Assembly: GCA_014860585.1 (NCBI GenBank)
Contig: JACZJL010000153.1
Span: 1-52,560, forward strand
Reading direction: 5' to 3'
Length of the DNA stretch: 52,560 nt
From: Bacteroidales bacterium
GTDB lineage: Bacteria > Bacteroidota > Bacteroidia > Bacteroidales > 4484-276
In this document: positions 1 to 9,193 of the stretch, in pieces
How positions within the stretch are numbered: the first letter of the stretch is position 1
Layout: the number at the start of each line of letters is the position of its first letter
The notes under the pieces: generated by a model
Told to the model about the DNA's origin: nothing
What the model saw: only the letters and a program-made list of their open reading frames with translations
Databases searched by the model: none
Translations under genes and position numbers: made by a program

Positions 1-1
1 C

Positions 2-447
2 TGTGAGTTCGTGATCGTGGTGAACCCGCTGCCGGTGTTTGACTGCCCGGCTTACGGCCCGTTCTGCGAAGGCGACGATGCAGTTGAATTCTCTGGAATT
101 GGCGTTTACACCTTTGATGGTGATGTGGTCACAGGGTTCAATCCGGCTGAAGCTGGCGAATACCTGTTTGTTTATACCGAAACCACCGCCTTTGGCTGCA
201 CCGACTTCTGTGAGTTCGTGATCGTGGTGAATCCGCTGCCGGTGTTTGACTGCCCGGCTTACGGCCCGTTCTGCGAAGGCGACGATGCGGTTGAATTCTC
301 AGGAATTGGCGTTTATACTTTTAACGGTGAAGTGGTCACAGGGTTCGATCCGGCTGAAGCTGGTGAATACCTGTTTGTCTATACCGAAACCACCGCCTTT
401 GGCTGTGTGGCCAGCTGTGAGTTTGTGATCGTGGTGAACCCGCTGCC
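2..447 (+). repeat. In-frame tandem 207-bp coding repeat
   Basis: Two complete units begin at 2 and 209 and a third begins at 416, giving an exact 207-bp period (69 codons). The first two units are almost identical at DNA level, differing at scattered single bases. The array runs off the left edge, so the copy number is unknown. The third unit diverges after about 30 bases. Confidence 0.93.
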
Positions 448-2326
448 GGTTGTCACAATTAGTGGTAACTTTGAAATCTGTGACGGCGAATCCACAATTC
501 TTACGGCTTCATTGGGTGCATCTTACCTTTGGAATACAGGAGCAACTTCACGAAGCATTACCGTCACAGATGCAGGAGAGTATTCAGTTGTTGTAACAGA
601 TGTGAATGGATGCATTGGTGAAGGATCAGTTCAAATCATTGTCTTTGACCTGCCAACTTCCTACTTTGAAACTTCTGAAACAGTAATTTGCTTTGGTGAA
701 CCGGTAACATTAACTACCTATTTTACCGGAGTTCCACCATGGACTATTACCTACATAGAGAATGATGAATTCACATCGTTTACAACATTTGACAACCCGG
801 ATTTCCGTATTGAATATTTCAATAAAACAACAGTCATTCAAACTGTTTCAGTAACCGATGGTAATGGCTGTACAACTGCACTCAACCAAAGTGTTACAAT
901 TGTTGTTAACCCATTGCCTGTATTGACTTGTCCTCCTTACATGCGTGCATTTGTCAATGATCCGGTAGTCCTCCTTAATAGTGTAACTCCTTATGGTGGA
1001 AGCTACTCAGGAGAGGGTGTCAGCTACGATGGGACAAATTATTATTTCGATCCATCAATAGGTATCGGAACTTACCAGATCACATACTGCTATACTATTC
1101 CGACAACCGGTTGTGAAAGCTGTTGCTCCTTCAGTTTCATTGTTCTCAGAATACCTGGAGACGAACAGATTATTTGTATGCCGGAAGGTTGGAGTGGCAT
1201 TTCAAGCTATTTTATCCCCGACAATCCGCAAGTTGAAACTATTTTCGCCGATCTCGTTGCAGAAAATAAGTTGGTAATTATGCTCGACGACAACAAGTTT
1301 TACTGGCCGGAACAAAATATCAATACGTTGGTAAATTGGAATGTTTATAAAGGGTATAAGATAAAAATGAATATGGCAGCATGTATCGAGATTTCGGGTG
1401 AGATGCCAGATAATAAAACTTTCACCGCAAATAATGGAAGCAGTTACATTCCGGTTCTCTGCGATCAACCGTTACCTGCCGAAGACATTTTTAATCAGTT
1501 TGGTGATAAGCTTTTATTTGCCTATGACCTGCATTCGCAATTGCTTTACTGGCCACTTGGAGGAATTTATACACTTGAGGTTCTCGAACCCGGTAAAGGA
1601 TATTTAGTGAACATGAACCAGCAAGGACAAGCTACTTACAATTGCTCCAAATCGACGATTCAAAACCACATTCCGGCAAAACCGGTGGATTATGAAAATG
1701 CGCCGTGGAGTTATGAAAAGACGGGTTCAGGTCATTTTATATCTCTCAGCAGCTCAGCGCTTAATGAGTTAGTAACCGGAGACTTCATCGGTGTTTTCGA
1801 TGCAAACGGTGCTTGTACCGGATTAACTCAATACAACGGTGATTCGGGCAACCTCCTGCTTGTTGCTTATGGTGATGACCTCACTACTGAGATGACGGAT
1901 GGATTGAATGAAGATGAGAGCATGTTCTTCAAAATTTACCGTCCTTCGTCAAAAACTGAAATTTTAACAGATGTGACTTATGATGCTTCAATGCCCAACA
2001 CCGGATTATTTACGGACTTGGGTCAGTCAAAAATTGTGAGTTTCAAGACTGGGGCAACTTCAGTTTCAGCTGGCAAAATCAGTTCAATTGCACTGCATCC
2101 AAATCCAAGCAATGGTCTGATCAACCTTACGATACCCGCGATGGACGAAGTACTGACCATTGAAGTAACTGAAATTACTGGTCAGGTCATCATGACTGAA
2201 AAACTGGAAACATCTGCTACCGGATTTAAACATGAGATGGACCTTTCAGGGGTAAGTCCGGGGGTTTATTTTGTCAGGATTACAGGTATTAACCAGAGCG
2301 TGGTGAAGAAAGTGGTCATTCAATAA
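2..2326 (+). CDS. T9SS-sorted PKD/Ig-like repeat surface protein, 5' partial
   Basis: The frame is already coding at base 2, so the start and signal peptide lie off the left edge and 774 residues remain. The visible part opens with two full copies and the start of a third copy of a 69-residue PKD/Ig-like unit; each joint carries CEFVIVVNPLPV. More beta-sandwich stretches follow. At about bases 1160-1650 there is a two-copy domain with GW, YWP and GY landmarks, also found in the gene at 50006-52150. A last beta domain and a type A T9SS sorting domain close the protein (HPNPSNG, GVYFVRI, VVKKVVIQ). Family knowledge: such proteins leave by Sec, cross the outer membrane by T9SS and are anchored or released. 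No catalytic domain is visible, so a role as adhesin or matrix protein is inference. A strong terminator follows. Confidence 0.9.
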   Translation, partial: CEFVIVVNPLPVFDCPAYGPFCEGDDAVEFSGIGVYTFDGDVVTGFNPAEAGEYLFVYTETTAFGCTDFCEFVIVVNPLPVFDCPAYGPFCEGDDAVEFSGIGVYTFNGEVVTGFDPAEAGEYLFVYTETTAFGCVASCEFVIVVNPLPVVTISGNFEICDGESTILTASLGASYLWNTGATSRSITVTDAGEYSVVVTDVNGCIGEGSVQIIVFDLPTSYFETSETVICFGEPVTLTTYFTGVPPWTITYIENDEFTSFTTFDNPDFRIEYFNKTTVIQTVSVTDGNGCTTALNQSVTIVVNPLPVLTCPPYMRAFVNDPVVLLNSVTPYGGSYSGEGVSYDGTNYYFDPSIGIGTYQITYCYTIPTTGCESCCSFSFIVLRIPGDEQIICMPEGWSGISSYFIPDNPQVETIFADLVAENKLVIMLDDNKFYWPEQNINTLVNWNVYKGYKIKMNMAACIEISGEMPDNKTFTANNGSSYIPVLCDQPLPAEDIFNQFGDKLLFAYDLHSQLLYWPLGGIYTLEVLEPGKGYLVNMNQQGQATYNCSKSTIQNHIPAKPVDYENAPWSYEKTGSGHFISLSSSALNELVTGDFIGVFDANGACTGLTQYNGDSGNLLLVAYGDDLTTEMTDGLNEDESMFFKIYRPSSKTEILTDVTYDASMPNTGLFTDLGQSKIVSFKTGATSVSAGKISSIALHPNPSNGLINLTIPAMDEVLTIEVTEITGQVIMTEKLETSATGFKHEMDLSGVSPGVYFVRITGINQSVVKKVVIQ

Positions 2327-2392
2327 AGACCTGATCTAACAACAATTTTCAATTCAATATCATTATTGCTTTGAAAATATACAAATGAAGAA

Positions 2393-2423
2393 AAGCTCCG
2401 GCAATGCGCCGGGGCTTTTTTTT
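2393..2423 (+). terminator. Rho-independent terminator of the first gene
   Basis: A 10-bp stem (AAGCTCCGGC / GCCGGGGCTT, one G-U pair) with a 5-base loop is followed by an eight-T run. It lies 66 bases after the stop at 2326. Confidence 0.9.
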
Positions 2424-2613
2424 GATTTCTTGTTTAAGAACTCAAAAAATAAAATCATTTTTCGATGATTCGGATTTACCCAAACAGATTTTGCGTGTTT
2501 CACGGATTTTAATTGGAAAATGTTATCTTTTCTTTGTCTGGTGCTCGTTTGTATTTGAATTTTACCTAATCTTGAACCGTGAATTTATTTATTAACAATA
2601 AACTTTTTGAGTT

Positions 2614-3966
2614 ATGGCGAATGCTTATCAACAACAAATGAATGATTTCATGGCAAAGGTAATTGCCAAAAATCCAAGTGAAGTCGAGTTTCATCAGGCA
2701 GTACACGAAGTCGTGGAAACCTTGATTCCCTTTGTGGAGGAAAATCCAAAATTCAAAGCAGCTAAAATCCTTGAACGGATGGTTGAACCGGAACGCGTAA
2801 TCCTGTTCCGCGTACCCTGGCTGGACGACAAAGGTGAAGTGCAGATCAACAAAGGGTACCGCATTGAAATGAACAGCGCTATTGGTCCTTACAAAGGGGG
2901 ACTGCGCTTCCACCCAACAGTGAACCTTGGAATTCTCAAATTCCTGGCTTTTGAGCAGGTGTTTAAAAACGCTTTAACGACACTGCCTATGGGTGGTGGT
3001 AAAGGGGGTTCTGACTTCGACCCAAAAGGAAAATCAGACAATGAAGTAATGCATTTTTGCCAGAGTTTCATGACCGAACTTTTCCGTCACATTGGTCCAG
3101 ATACCGACGTTCCAGCTGGTGATATCGGCGTTGGCGGCCGCGAGATTGGATTCCTTTTCGGACAATACAAACGACTGAAAAATGAATTTACAGGTGTGCT
3201 AACAGGGAAAGGCATTCAATGGGGTGGATCATTGATTCGTCCTGAAGCAACAGGTTATGGTGCTACCTACTTCGCCCAGGAGATGTTGAGCACAAGAAAT
3301 TTAGAAATAAAAGGAAAAGTTGTTGCCGTTTCAGGTTCAGGAAATGTGGCTCAGTATGCATGTGAAAAAGTTACCCAACTTGGTGGTAAGGTAGTTACAC
3401 TGTCTGATTCCAATGGTTTTATTTATGATCCGGCCGGAATCGATAAAGAAAAACTTGAATTTATGATGTGGCTCAAAAACATTAAACGGGGCCGTATTAA
3501 AGAATACGCTGAAAAATTTGACTGTGAATACCACGAAGGCCTTCGCCCATGGGGAATAAAATGCGACATCGCCATGCCATGTGCAACCCAGAACGAGGTG
3601 AATGAAGACGAAGCAAAAACACTCATCAGCAACGGTTGCTTCTGCATTTCCGAAGGCGCCAACATGCCATCATCACCTGAAGCCATTGAGGTTTACCAAT
3701 CTTCAGGTATCCTCTACGGCCTTGGAAAAGCAGCCAATGCAGGCGGAGTTGCTGTTTCAGGACTTGAAATGACACAAAATTCAATGCGTCTCGGATGGTC
3801 ACGTGAAGAGGTTGATGCAAGGTTGCAACGAATCATGAAAGACATTCACTCAACTTGCGTAAAATATGGCAAACGTGAAGACGGATCGGTTGACTATGTG
3901 CAGGGAGCCAACATCGGCGGTTTCGTGAAAGTTGCCGAAGCTATGCTTGCTCAAGGTCTTGTCTAA
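2614..3966 (+). CDS. gdhA: NADP-specific glutamate dehydrogenase
   Basis: This 450-residue protein has the normal length of the hexameric small-subunit glutamate dehydrogenases. It catalyses reversible reductive amination of 2-oxoglutarate by ammonia in the cytoplasm. Visible marks are the glutamate-binding segment GPYKGGLRFHP (Lys94), PMGGGKGGSDFDPKGK with the catalytic Lys130, VPAGDIGVGGREIG with Asp170, and the nucleotide fold segment SGSGNVAQYA. The long N-terminal extension and the GGSDFDPKGKSD segment are typical of the NADP-linked type; cofactor choice is inferred from overall similarity. The ATG at 2614 matches the family N-terminus. The gene stands alone, with a terminator before it (2393-2423) and a long hairpin after it (4005-4085). 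No clear TAnnTTTG box was found upstream. Confidence 0.97.
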   Translation: MANAYQQQMNDFMAKVIAKNPSEVEFHQAVHEVVETLIPFVEENPKFKAAKILERMVEPERVILFRVPWLDDKGEVQINKGYRIEMNSAIGPYKGGLRFHPTVNLGILKFLAFEQVFKNALTTLPMGGGKGGSDFDPKGKSDNEVMHFCQSFMTELFRHIGPDTDVPAGDIGVGGREIGFLFGQYKRLKNEFTGVLTGKGIQWGGSLIRPEATGYGATYFAQEMLSTRNLEIKGKVVAVSGSGNVAQYACEKVTQLGGKVVTLSDSNGFIYDPAGIDKEKLEFMMWLKNIKRGRIKEYAEKFDCEYHEGLRPWGIKCDIAMPCATQNEVNEDEAKTLISNGCFCISEGANMPSSPEAIEVYQSSGILYGLGKAANAGGVAVSGLEMTQNSMRLGWSREEVDARLQRIMKDIHSTCVKYGKREDGSVDYVQGANIGGFVKVAEAMLAQGLV

Positions 3967-4004
3967 GGTTCGAAAATTAGATTCTTTTCGAGTAATTCCA
4001 TTGC

Positions 4005-4085
4005 AGAGGCTGTCTCAAAATTCTGGATTTAACCCGAATCGTTGAAAATCCAAATGAAAGACTTTTGAGACAGCCTCTTTTTTTT
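4005..4085 (+). terminator. Long-arm hairpin terminator after gdhA
   Basis: Perfect 16-base inverted arms AGAGGCTGTCTCAAAA (4005-4020) and TTTTGAGACAGCCTCT (4063-4078) enclose 42 bases. The right arm runs into eight Ts. The position fits a gdhA terminator, but the arm length and large loop are unusual (see findings). On the minus strand no T-run follows, so it probably does not serve the convergent DUF4340 gene. Confidence 0.75.
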
Positions 4086-4136
4086 GTTCATCCAATAATT
4101 TCCCAATCATAAATTAGCTCACGGTCAATTGAAGAT

Positions 4137-5204
4137 TTACTGCTCCGAAGTTTTATAACCGGTAAAAAATGAAAGTGGCCTCGTGATCGGATCAAAAACG
4201 AAATATTGAATCAGTACCAAATCTTTGCCATTATTGATCAGGCCGTACATCCTGTCAATATCATAAGGGTATGGTTCGCCATCGTCTGTCATTAAAAGTC
4301 CGAAGTTGTGTCTGCGATAGGTTTTCATACGATAAACATTGCCTGAAGTGTCGGTAAGGGTAATGACATGAACTGGCGTTGCTACTAACAACGAATCGAT
4401 GTTAAGCTCAGCGTTTTTCCCGACAATGCTTTCAAATCGGACATCCCGGTATCCATGGATGAGGTTAATCAGATGGTTGGGGTCAAAGTCAGTAACCTTA
4501 TGATTGTCAATAACTCTTGTGAGCCTCAAATCATTACGGTTTAATTTCTCAACTAAATAGGATTCCTCAGGAGTCTGGGGAAAATCAACCCGGATTGATC
4601 TGATTTCATGAGGGCTTTTTGCAAAAATCGTGTGATCTCTCCAGTCATTCGGATTGGCCGAAAACCTGGCAGAAAGAAAACCACGCAAACCCGGAAGATA
4701 AACAATAAAGGGTGTATCAGAGCCCTCCATTAACATATAGGTGCCAAGGTTATCCTGCGTTGGTTCACCCACATAATAAACTTTTGACAGTTTCTCGCGG
4801 TAAAACAACCTGATGCTATTGAAGATGTTAATCCGTGGCAAATGCTGATAAATTTCCACCTTGACTGAATTTGCTGCCAGATTTTTGATCACGCTGTTAT
4901 AAGCCGACCGCGACACAGGCGCCTGTACTGCCATTCTGAACATGCTGGAAAGTAAACGGGTTACAGCTTCGTTTCGTGCAGAAAGTGTATCATTCAGCGA
5001 CCATTCACCCGGTTTGATTTTAGTCAGCAGCATATCATTACCGCGCATATCAGCAAGAAAAATCCTTGTCACAGACGCAGTATCATCGATAGCAAATTCT
5101 CCGATTTCCTGCCTGAGGGTTCCTGTTTTATTTTGCATCCATAAATACAAAGCCAGCACAGCCATGATGGCAACAATCAATAACTTTATCCGTAAATTCT
5201 TCAT
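4137..5204 (-). CDS. DUF4340 domain protein, membrane anchored
   Basis: The 355-residue protein has one N-terminal membrane segment (about residues 5-23) followed by an extracytoplasmic domain. The segment near residue 140 (YYVGEPTQDNLGTYMLMEG) and the repeated beta-strand layout match DUF4340 proteins. Family knowledge: DUF4340 genes often sit beside GldG-type ABC transporter subunits, and their function is not established. Here it is the last gene of a minus-strand run gldF, gldG, TPR protein, DUF4340, separated from the TPR gene by 147 bases. It may be an accessory subunit of the GldFG transporter, which is inference from context. The ATG at 5204 directly precedes the membrane anchor. Confidence 0.8.
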   Translation of the reverse strand: MKNLRIKLLIVAIMAVLALYLWMQNKTGTLRQEIGEFAIDDTASVTRIFLADMRGNDMLLTKIKPGEWSLNDTLSARNEAVTRLLSSMFRMAVQAPVSRSAYNSVIKNLAANSVKVEIYQHLPRINIFNSIRLFYREKLSKVYYVGEPTQDNLGTYMLMEGSDTPFIVYLPGLRGFLSARFSANPNDWRDHTIFAKSPHEIRSIRVDFPQTPEESYLVEKLNRNDLRLTRVIDNHKVTDFDPNHLINLIHGYRDVRFESIVGKNAELNIDSLLVATPVHVITLTDTSGNVYRMKTYRRHNFGLLMTDDGEPYPYDIDRMYGLINNGKDLVLIQYFVFDPITRPLSFFTGYKTSEQ

Positions 5205-5351
5205 ATAAAATCCATTCTCTCAATTATCAATACTATGTTTTAAATGATTCAGGAAACCAGGAAATCCTGATTCGTTCAGCATAAATGAGTACTGTTCATA
5301 TTGATTTCCACTCCCAATAATCACTTCTCATCCCGGTCAAAATCAAATCTA

Positions 5352-7403
5352 CTAATTTCCTTTTGCCCTTTTATCATACAACTGCTGCAATTCAGTATTT
5401 CCTGTTAAACCGTACAAATGGCTTAGATTGCGGTTTGCAATCTGATTGTTTGGGCTTAAAGTCAGCACGCTCTGAAAGGTAAGGATGGCGTTATCATAAT
5501 CTTTAAGCATGTAATAACAATTCCCAATGTTGATCATAGCCCCAACATATTCCGGTCTTAACTCCACAGATTTTTGGAATTGAACCAATGCATCAGCATA
5601 TTTTTGTTGCTCAACAAACAAGTTCCCCAATTCGAAATAATGATCAGGATCTTCAGAGGTACTGTTTTTCATTGTATCCAATTTCTTGTTAAATGCATTT
5701 TGAACCAACGACATGTTATTCCTTGCTGTTGGGTTTTCAGGATCCATCTGCAATGCTTGTTTCAGCAATTTTAGTGCTTCGGCATAATCACCTTTCATAT
5801 AATAGGACAACGCCAGATTTGCTGCCGTCATCGAGTTGGCGCTTGCCTTTTTGTAATACCCGATTGACGTATCATAATCACGGTTCTGGTAAGCAGCATA
5901 ACCAAGTTTAAAATAGGCTTCACCGAACCTTGGATTGATCTCAACAGACTTTTGCAATTCTGCAACCCCTAATTTCATTAATGAATCCTTTACTTCCCGG
6001 TCAGTAGCAGCCACAGCCTGGTTTACCAGTTCGCTTCCATAATGCTTGCGTAATTGTGCACTATTACCCCCATAACGGATATCGTTCGAAAACAAAGTGT
6101 AATTATCCTTCCATACAGGGTTTCTGGTGATGGTTCGGGTCGAAAAAAACAAGATAAGCAAGGTGATCAGCCCAAGGAATACCCTGGAAGGCAAAGGTTT
6201 AAAATCATACAACACACGTCCCGTAGTTTTTTCGCGGGGAAGCAGTTTAAAAAGGTAGTAAGTGACCAAAACTGAAAATCCCAATACAGGGGCGTACAAA
6301 AACCTTTCAGCCATGATTCCGCCGCGCATCAGCACAAAGGCCAGACCAACCGACATCGAAATCCCAAAATAGATGATGGCAAACGAGACGATGTTTCTTC
6401 GCTTCAGATTTTTTATGGCAATGGCAATTAATACCGCTACAATAACCAGCGAAAGCCAAACAACCGGATTCCCCCACCCCACCTCTGGAACCTGATTGTA
6501 TGAATAGTCATAAAGCAACCGGAAGGGGAATGCAAGCCTGAAGAGATAAAACCCAAAGATATAGAGTGTTGTGGGTATTCTCAACGCTAAATCCCTGTAT
6601 GGATAGTTATTAATATCAACCGGTGGATTACCTGATAAAGTTCCAATTAATGAATATTTCAGGAGAAGGAACCCTACAGAGACGCCAACAAAAGCCAGTG
6701 TAACACCTGCAATATAACTACCTTTTTTTGGTGTAAAAAAGTAAAGCAGAAAGGGTACAACGGCAAGGGTAGTCATTGCAGTTTCTTTTGAAAGTAAGGC
6801 GAAAAAGTAGAAAATTAGCGCCAGCACAAGACTTGTCTTGTTTTTCGACTTCGAAAAATTAAAAACCATCAGCAATGCTAAAGTTCCATTGAGAAAACTG
6901 AGTATTTCGTCCCGACTTTTTATATTGGCTACAACCTCCGTATGCACCGGATGTGCTATGAACAATAGTGTGGCAGCCAACACAAAAAACGGCATTTTAC
7001 GAAATAATGCTGATAAAAGGGCAAAAACCACCATTCCGGTTAACCCGTATAAAAGAACATTTACAAGATGCATGATCAACGGATTATTACCATGCAGTGC
7101 ATTTTCGATGGCAAAACTGATATGTGAAAGAGGCCTGTAATACCCTAAATTCAGACCTGAGGCTGCCCAATAATTCTGGGTGGCTAATTTTGACAGGCCA
7201 TCCCATCCCTGCTGAACATATTTATGGTTGGCTATTTGAGGCAGATCATCCAACGCAAAATCGTGCCCCAGAGTATTGCCATAAAGGATTAAGGCAAAAA
7301 TCAAAGGTAACCAAATCAAATACTTAACTGCGGGAAACTGCTCCTGCAGATCAGGGTAAAGGCTCTTGCCATGCTTTTGTTTTATTGGTTTTTCGTTCCT
7401 CAT
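5352..7403 (-). CDS. TMTC-like multi-membrane protein with C-terminal TPR repeats
   Basis: This 683-residue protein has about ten hydrophobic segments in residues 27-440, then about five TPR repeats (roughly residues 465-675). The first loop carries an acidic LDD motif (residues 51-53), then YRPL (89-92) and HPVH (151-154). This arrangement is that of GT-C fold glycosyltransferases related to eukaryotic TMTC O-mannosyltransferases, which use a lipid-linked sugar and have TPRs outside the cytosol. Activity and donor cannot be told from sequence. An in-frame TTG lies at 7421, but the ATG at 7403 is preferred. The start is 29 bases after the gldG stop, so co-transcription with gldFG is likely. 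A possible role is glycosylation of exported proteins (inference). Confidence 0.8.
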   Translation of the reverse strand: MRNEKPIKQKHGKSLYPDLQEQFPAVKYLIWLPLIFALILYGNTLGHDFALDDLPQIANHKYVQQGWDGLSKLATQNYWAASGLNLGYYRPLSHISFAIENALHGNNPLIMHLVNVLLYGLTGMVVFALLSALFRKMPFFVLAATLLFIAHPVHTEVVANIKSRDEILSFLNGTLALLMVFNFSKSKNKTSLVLALIFYFFALLSKETAMTTLAVVPFLLYFFTPKKGSYIAGVTLAFVGVSVGFLLLKYSLIGTLSGNPPVDINNYPYRDLALRIPTTLYIFGFYLFRLAFPFRLLYDYSYNQVPEVGWGNPVVWLSLVIVAVLIAIAIKNLKRRNIVSFAIIYFGISMSVGLAFVLMRGGIMAERFLYAPVLGFSVLVTYYLFKLLPREKTTGRVLYDFKPLPSRVFLGLITLLILFFSTRTITRNPVWKDNYTLFSNDIRYGGNSAQLRKHYGSELVNQAVAATDREVKDSLMKLGVAELQKSVEINPRFGEAYFKLGYAAYQNRDYDTSIGYYKKASANSMTAANLALSYYMKGDYAEALKLLKQALQMDPENPTARNNMSLVQNAFNKKLDTMKNSTSEDPDHYFELGNLFVEQQKYADALVQFQKSVELRPEYVGAMINIGNCYYMLKDYDNAILTFQSVLTLSPNNQIANRNLSHLYGLTGNTELQQLYDKRAKGN

Positions 7404-7432
7404 TTTTAGTAAAATAATCAATTAATGCTTTA

Positions 7433-9184
7433 TTATTTCGCATAGCGTTTCCTGCGAATCACTGCCTGTGCCATTCCAAAAAGAATGACCAAAACTACCG
7501 GGATCAAAACATTTACCAGCTGCCATCGTACTCTTTCGGTATCAACCTTATTTTTGTCAAGCAAACGCATTTTGAGTTCCCTCGACCTGATGCTGATCAA
7601 TCCCGAATCATCGGTGAGATAATTCATTGCATTCAGGATAAAGTCTTTGTTGCCAAACTGCTGACCGGTGTATTTATCATAACCCAATGGTAAGGGCAGG
7701 TAGTTGCCCTTGGTTAATTGCATCTGGTTTCGGATCACATCCCCATCGGCAAAAACGATCATCTTTGCCGGTAAACTACTTACCTTAAAACCAATTTCCT
7801 TGTTTTCAGCTACTTCGGGTGGTATCCGGTTTTTATACAACGATTCAAAAGTTCCTTCAATTTTGATTGCAACAGGAATATTGGGGCGATTATACAGTCT
7901 TTCATCAGGCTTAAGGCCAAGAATATCCAGTTTTATCAGCACCGGAGTTTTAACAGCGCGCGAGTATTGCGAGGTAGTAAGTAATATTGTCTTATTGATT
8001 TCTGAAGTTGACTGTACAAAGTCAATGCTGCTCACAAATTCTGTTTTCAACGCATTCAGGTTTCTTACAATAGGGTCGGTGGATTGTGGGGTGATGATTG
8101 GGAAATAAAACCACGGGTAATACTCAAACTTCGGCTGATCTCCAATCTGGCCGGCTTTCACAGGGATGGACAGCGCGTTAAGGTCCATCACCAGCTCATT
8201 GTTAAGCCGGAAACCATATTTAAAAAACATATCTGTCAGGTTGAGATCACGTGCAATTCCCATTGTTTCAGTTGTCAGCTGAAGGCTGTCCATACTGGCA
8301 AAAACAGGATCGACCAACCACAATATTTTACCTCCACGCATCACGAACTGATCAATAATGAATTTATCCTTTTCGCTAAAAACTGAATCCGGTTTTGCAA
8401 TGATGATGGCTTCAAATGTATTTACGATACGGGTCGTGAGTGAATCCACCTTCAGGCGCTCGCTAAGACTACTCAGTTGTTCGTCAAGTCTTATGTGTTC
8501 AACAACGTAATAATCGTTTAATGCTCCCCTTGCATCGGCAGTTTCATGGCGTGTTAGCTCGCCGTGCCCCTCGATAAAAGCAATTTTTGGCCTTCGTTGT
8601 GAAACCAGTTTCCTGATCGCGTCGGCAATGGCAAATTCAAGGTTTTCGATGGAGTTATTTAAAATTTCTTCCGGTGGTGTACCCCTCTGTGATGTAAGTA
8701 ATAACAAAGGGATTTCTCTTCCGCGGAAAGAAGCAATAGCGCCCGGAAATATAATTCGCTGGGATGTACCGTCATTATTTCTAACCTGCAAGTCGGTTGG
8801 TTCAAGTCCTTTCTCGATCAGTTGCCTGTAAACCTGCTCCCGCTCCCGTGTATCCGAACTTTCCGAAGGGTTGATAAAACGGTACTCGATGTTGCTGTTA
8901 AAAGCCCTGAACTCGTTCAGCATATCTTTGGTTTCACGTTCGAGCCGCTTGAAACCGGCAGGAAAATCGCCGTGAAGATAAACCCTGAAAAAAACCAGGT
9001 CATCAATTTCCGAAAGTAACGTGCGCGTGGCCTCAGATAAAGTATAACGCTTTTCCGCTGTCAGGTCGAATCGGGTATACGCATAGGAGCCAATTATATT
9101 TGCCAGCACAATAATGGCAAGCCCAAACAGCAATTGGACAACATTTTGGTTCCTGTTATTTTTATTGAAAACTTTTCCCATCAT
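7433..9184 (-). CDS. gldG: Gliding-motility ABC transporter substrate-binding-like subunit GldG
   Basis: This 583-residue protein has an N-terminal membrane segment (about residues 15-35), a large extracytoplasmic region with the GldG/ABC-type_uncharacterised fold (segments LTAEKRYTLSEAT and IAFIEGHGELTRHE), and a C-terminal membrane segment ending in a basic tail RRKRYAK. In Flavobacterium johnsoniae GldA, GldF and GldG form an ABC transporter linked to gliding; later work indicates the transporter is not needed for gliding in all members. The start is one of GTG 9187, ATG 9184 or ATG 9181, placed 6-12 bases after the gldF stop. The ATPase GldA is not in this window. Confidence 0.92.
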   Translation of the reverse strand: MMGKVFNKNNRNQNVVQLLFGLAIIVLANIIGSYAYTRFDLTAEKRYTLSEATRTLLSEIDDLVFFRVYLHGDFPAGFKRLERETKDMLNEFRAFNSNIEYRFINPSESSDTREREQVYRQLIEKGLEPTDLQVRNNDGTSQRIIFPGAIASFRGREIPLLLLTSQRGTPPEEILNNSIENLEFAIADAIRKLVSQRRPKIAFIEGHGELTRHETADARGALNDYYVVEHIRLDEQLSSLSERLKVDSLTTRIVNTFEAIIIAKPDSVFSEKDKFIIDQFVMRGGKILWLVDPVFASMDSLQLTTETMGIARDLNLTDMFFKYGFRLNNELVMDLNALSIPVKAGQIGDQPKFEYYPWFYFPIITPQSTDPIVRNLNALKTEFVSSIDFVQSTSEINKTILLTTSQYSRAVKTPVLIKLDILGLKPDERLYNRPNIPVAIKIEGTFESLYKNRIPPEVAENKEIGFKVSSLPAKMIVFADGDVIRNQMQLTKGNYLPLPLGYDKYTGQQFGNKDFILNAMNYLTDDSGLISIRSRELKMRLLDKNKVDTERVRWQLVNVLIPVVLVILFGMAQAVIRRKRYAK

Positions 9185-9193
9185 CACAATCCT

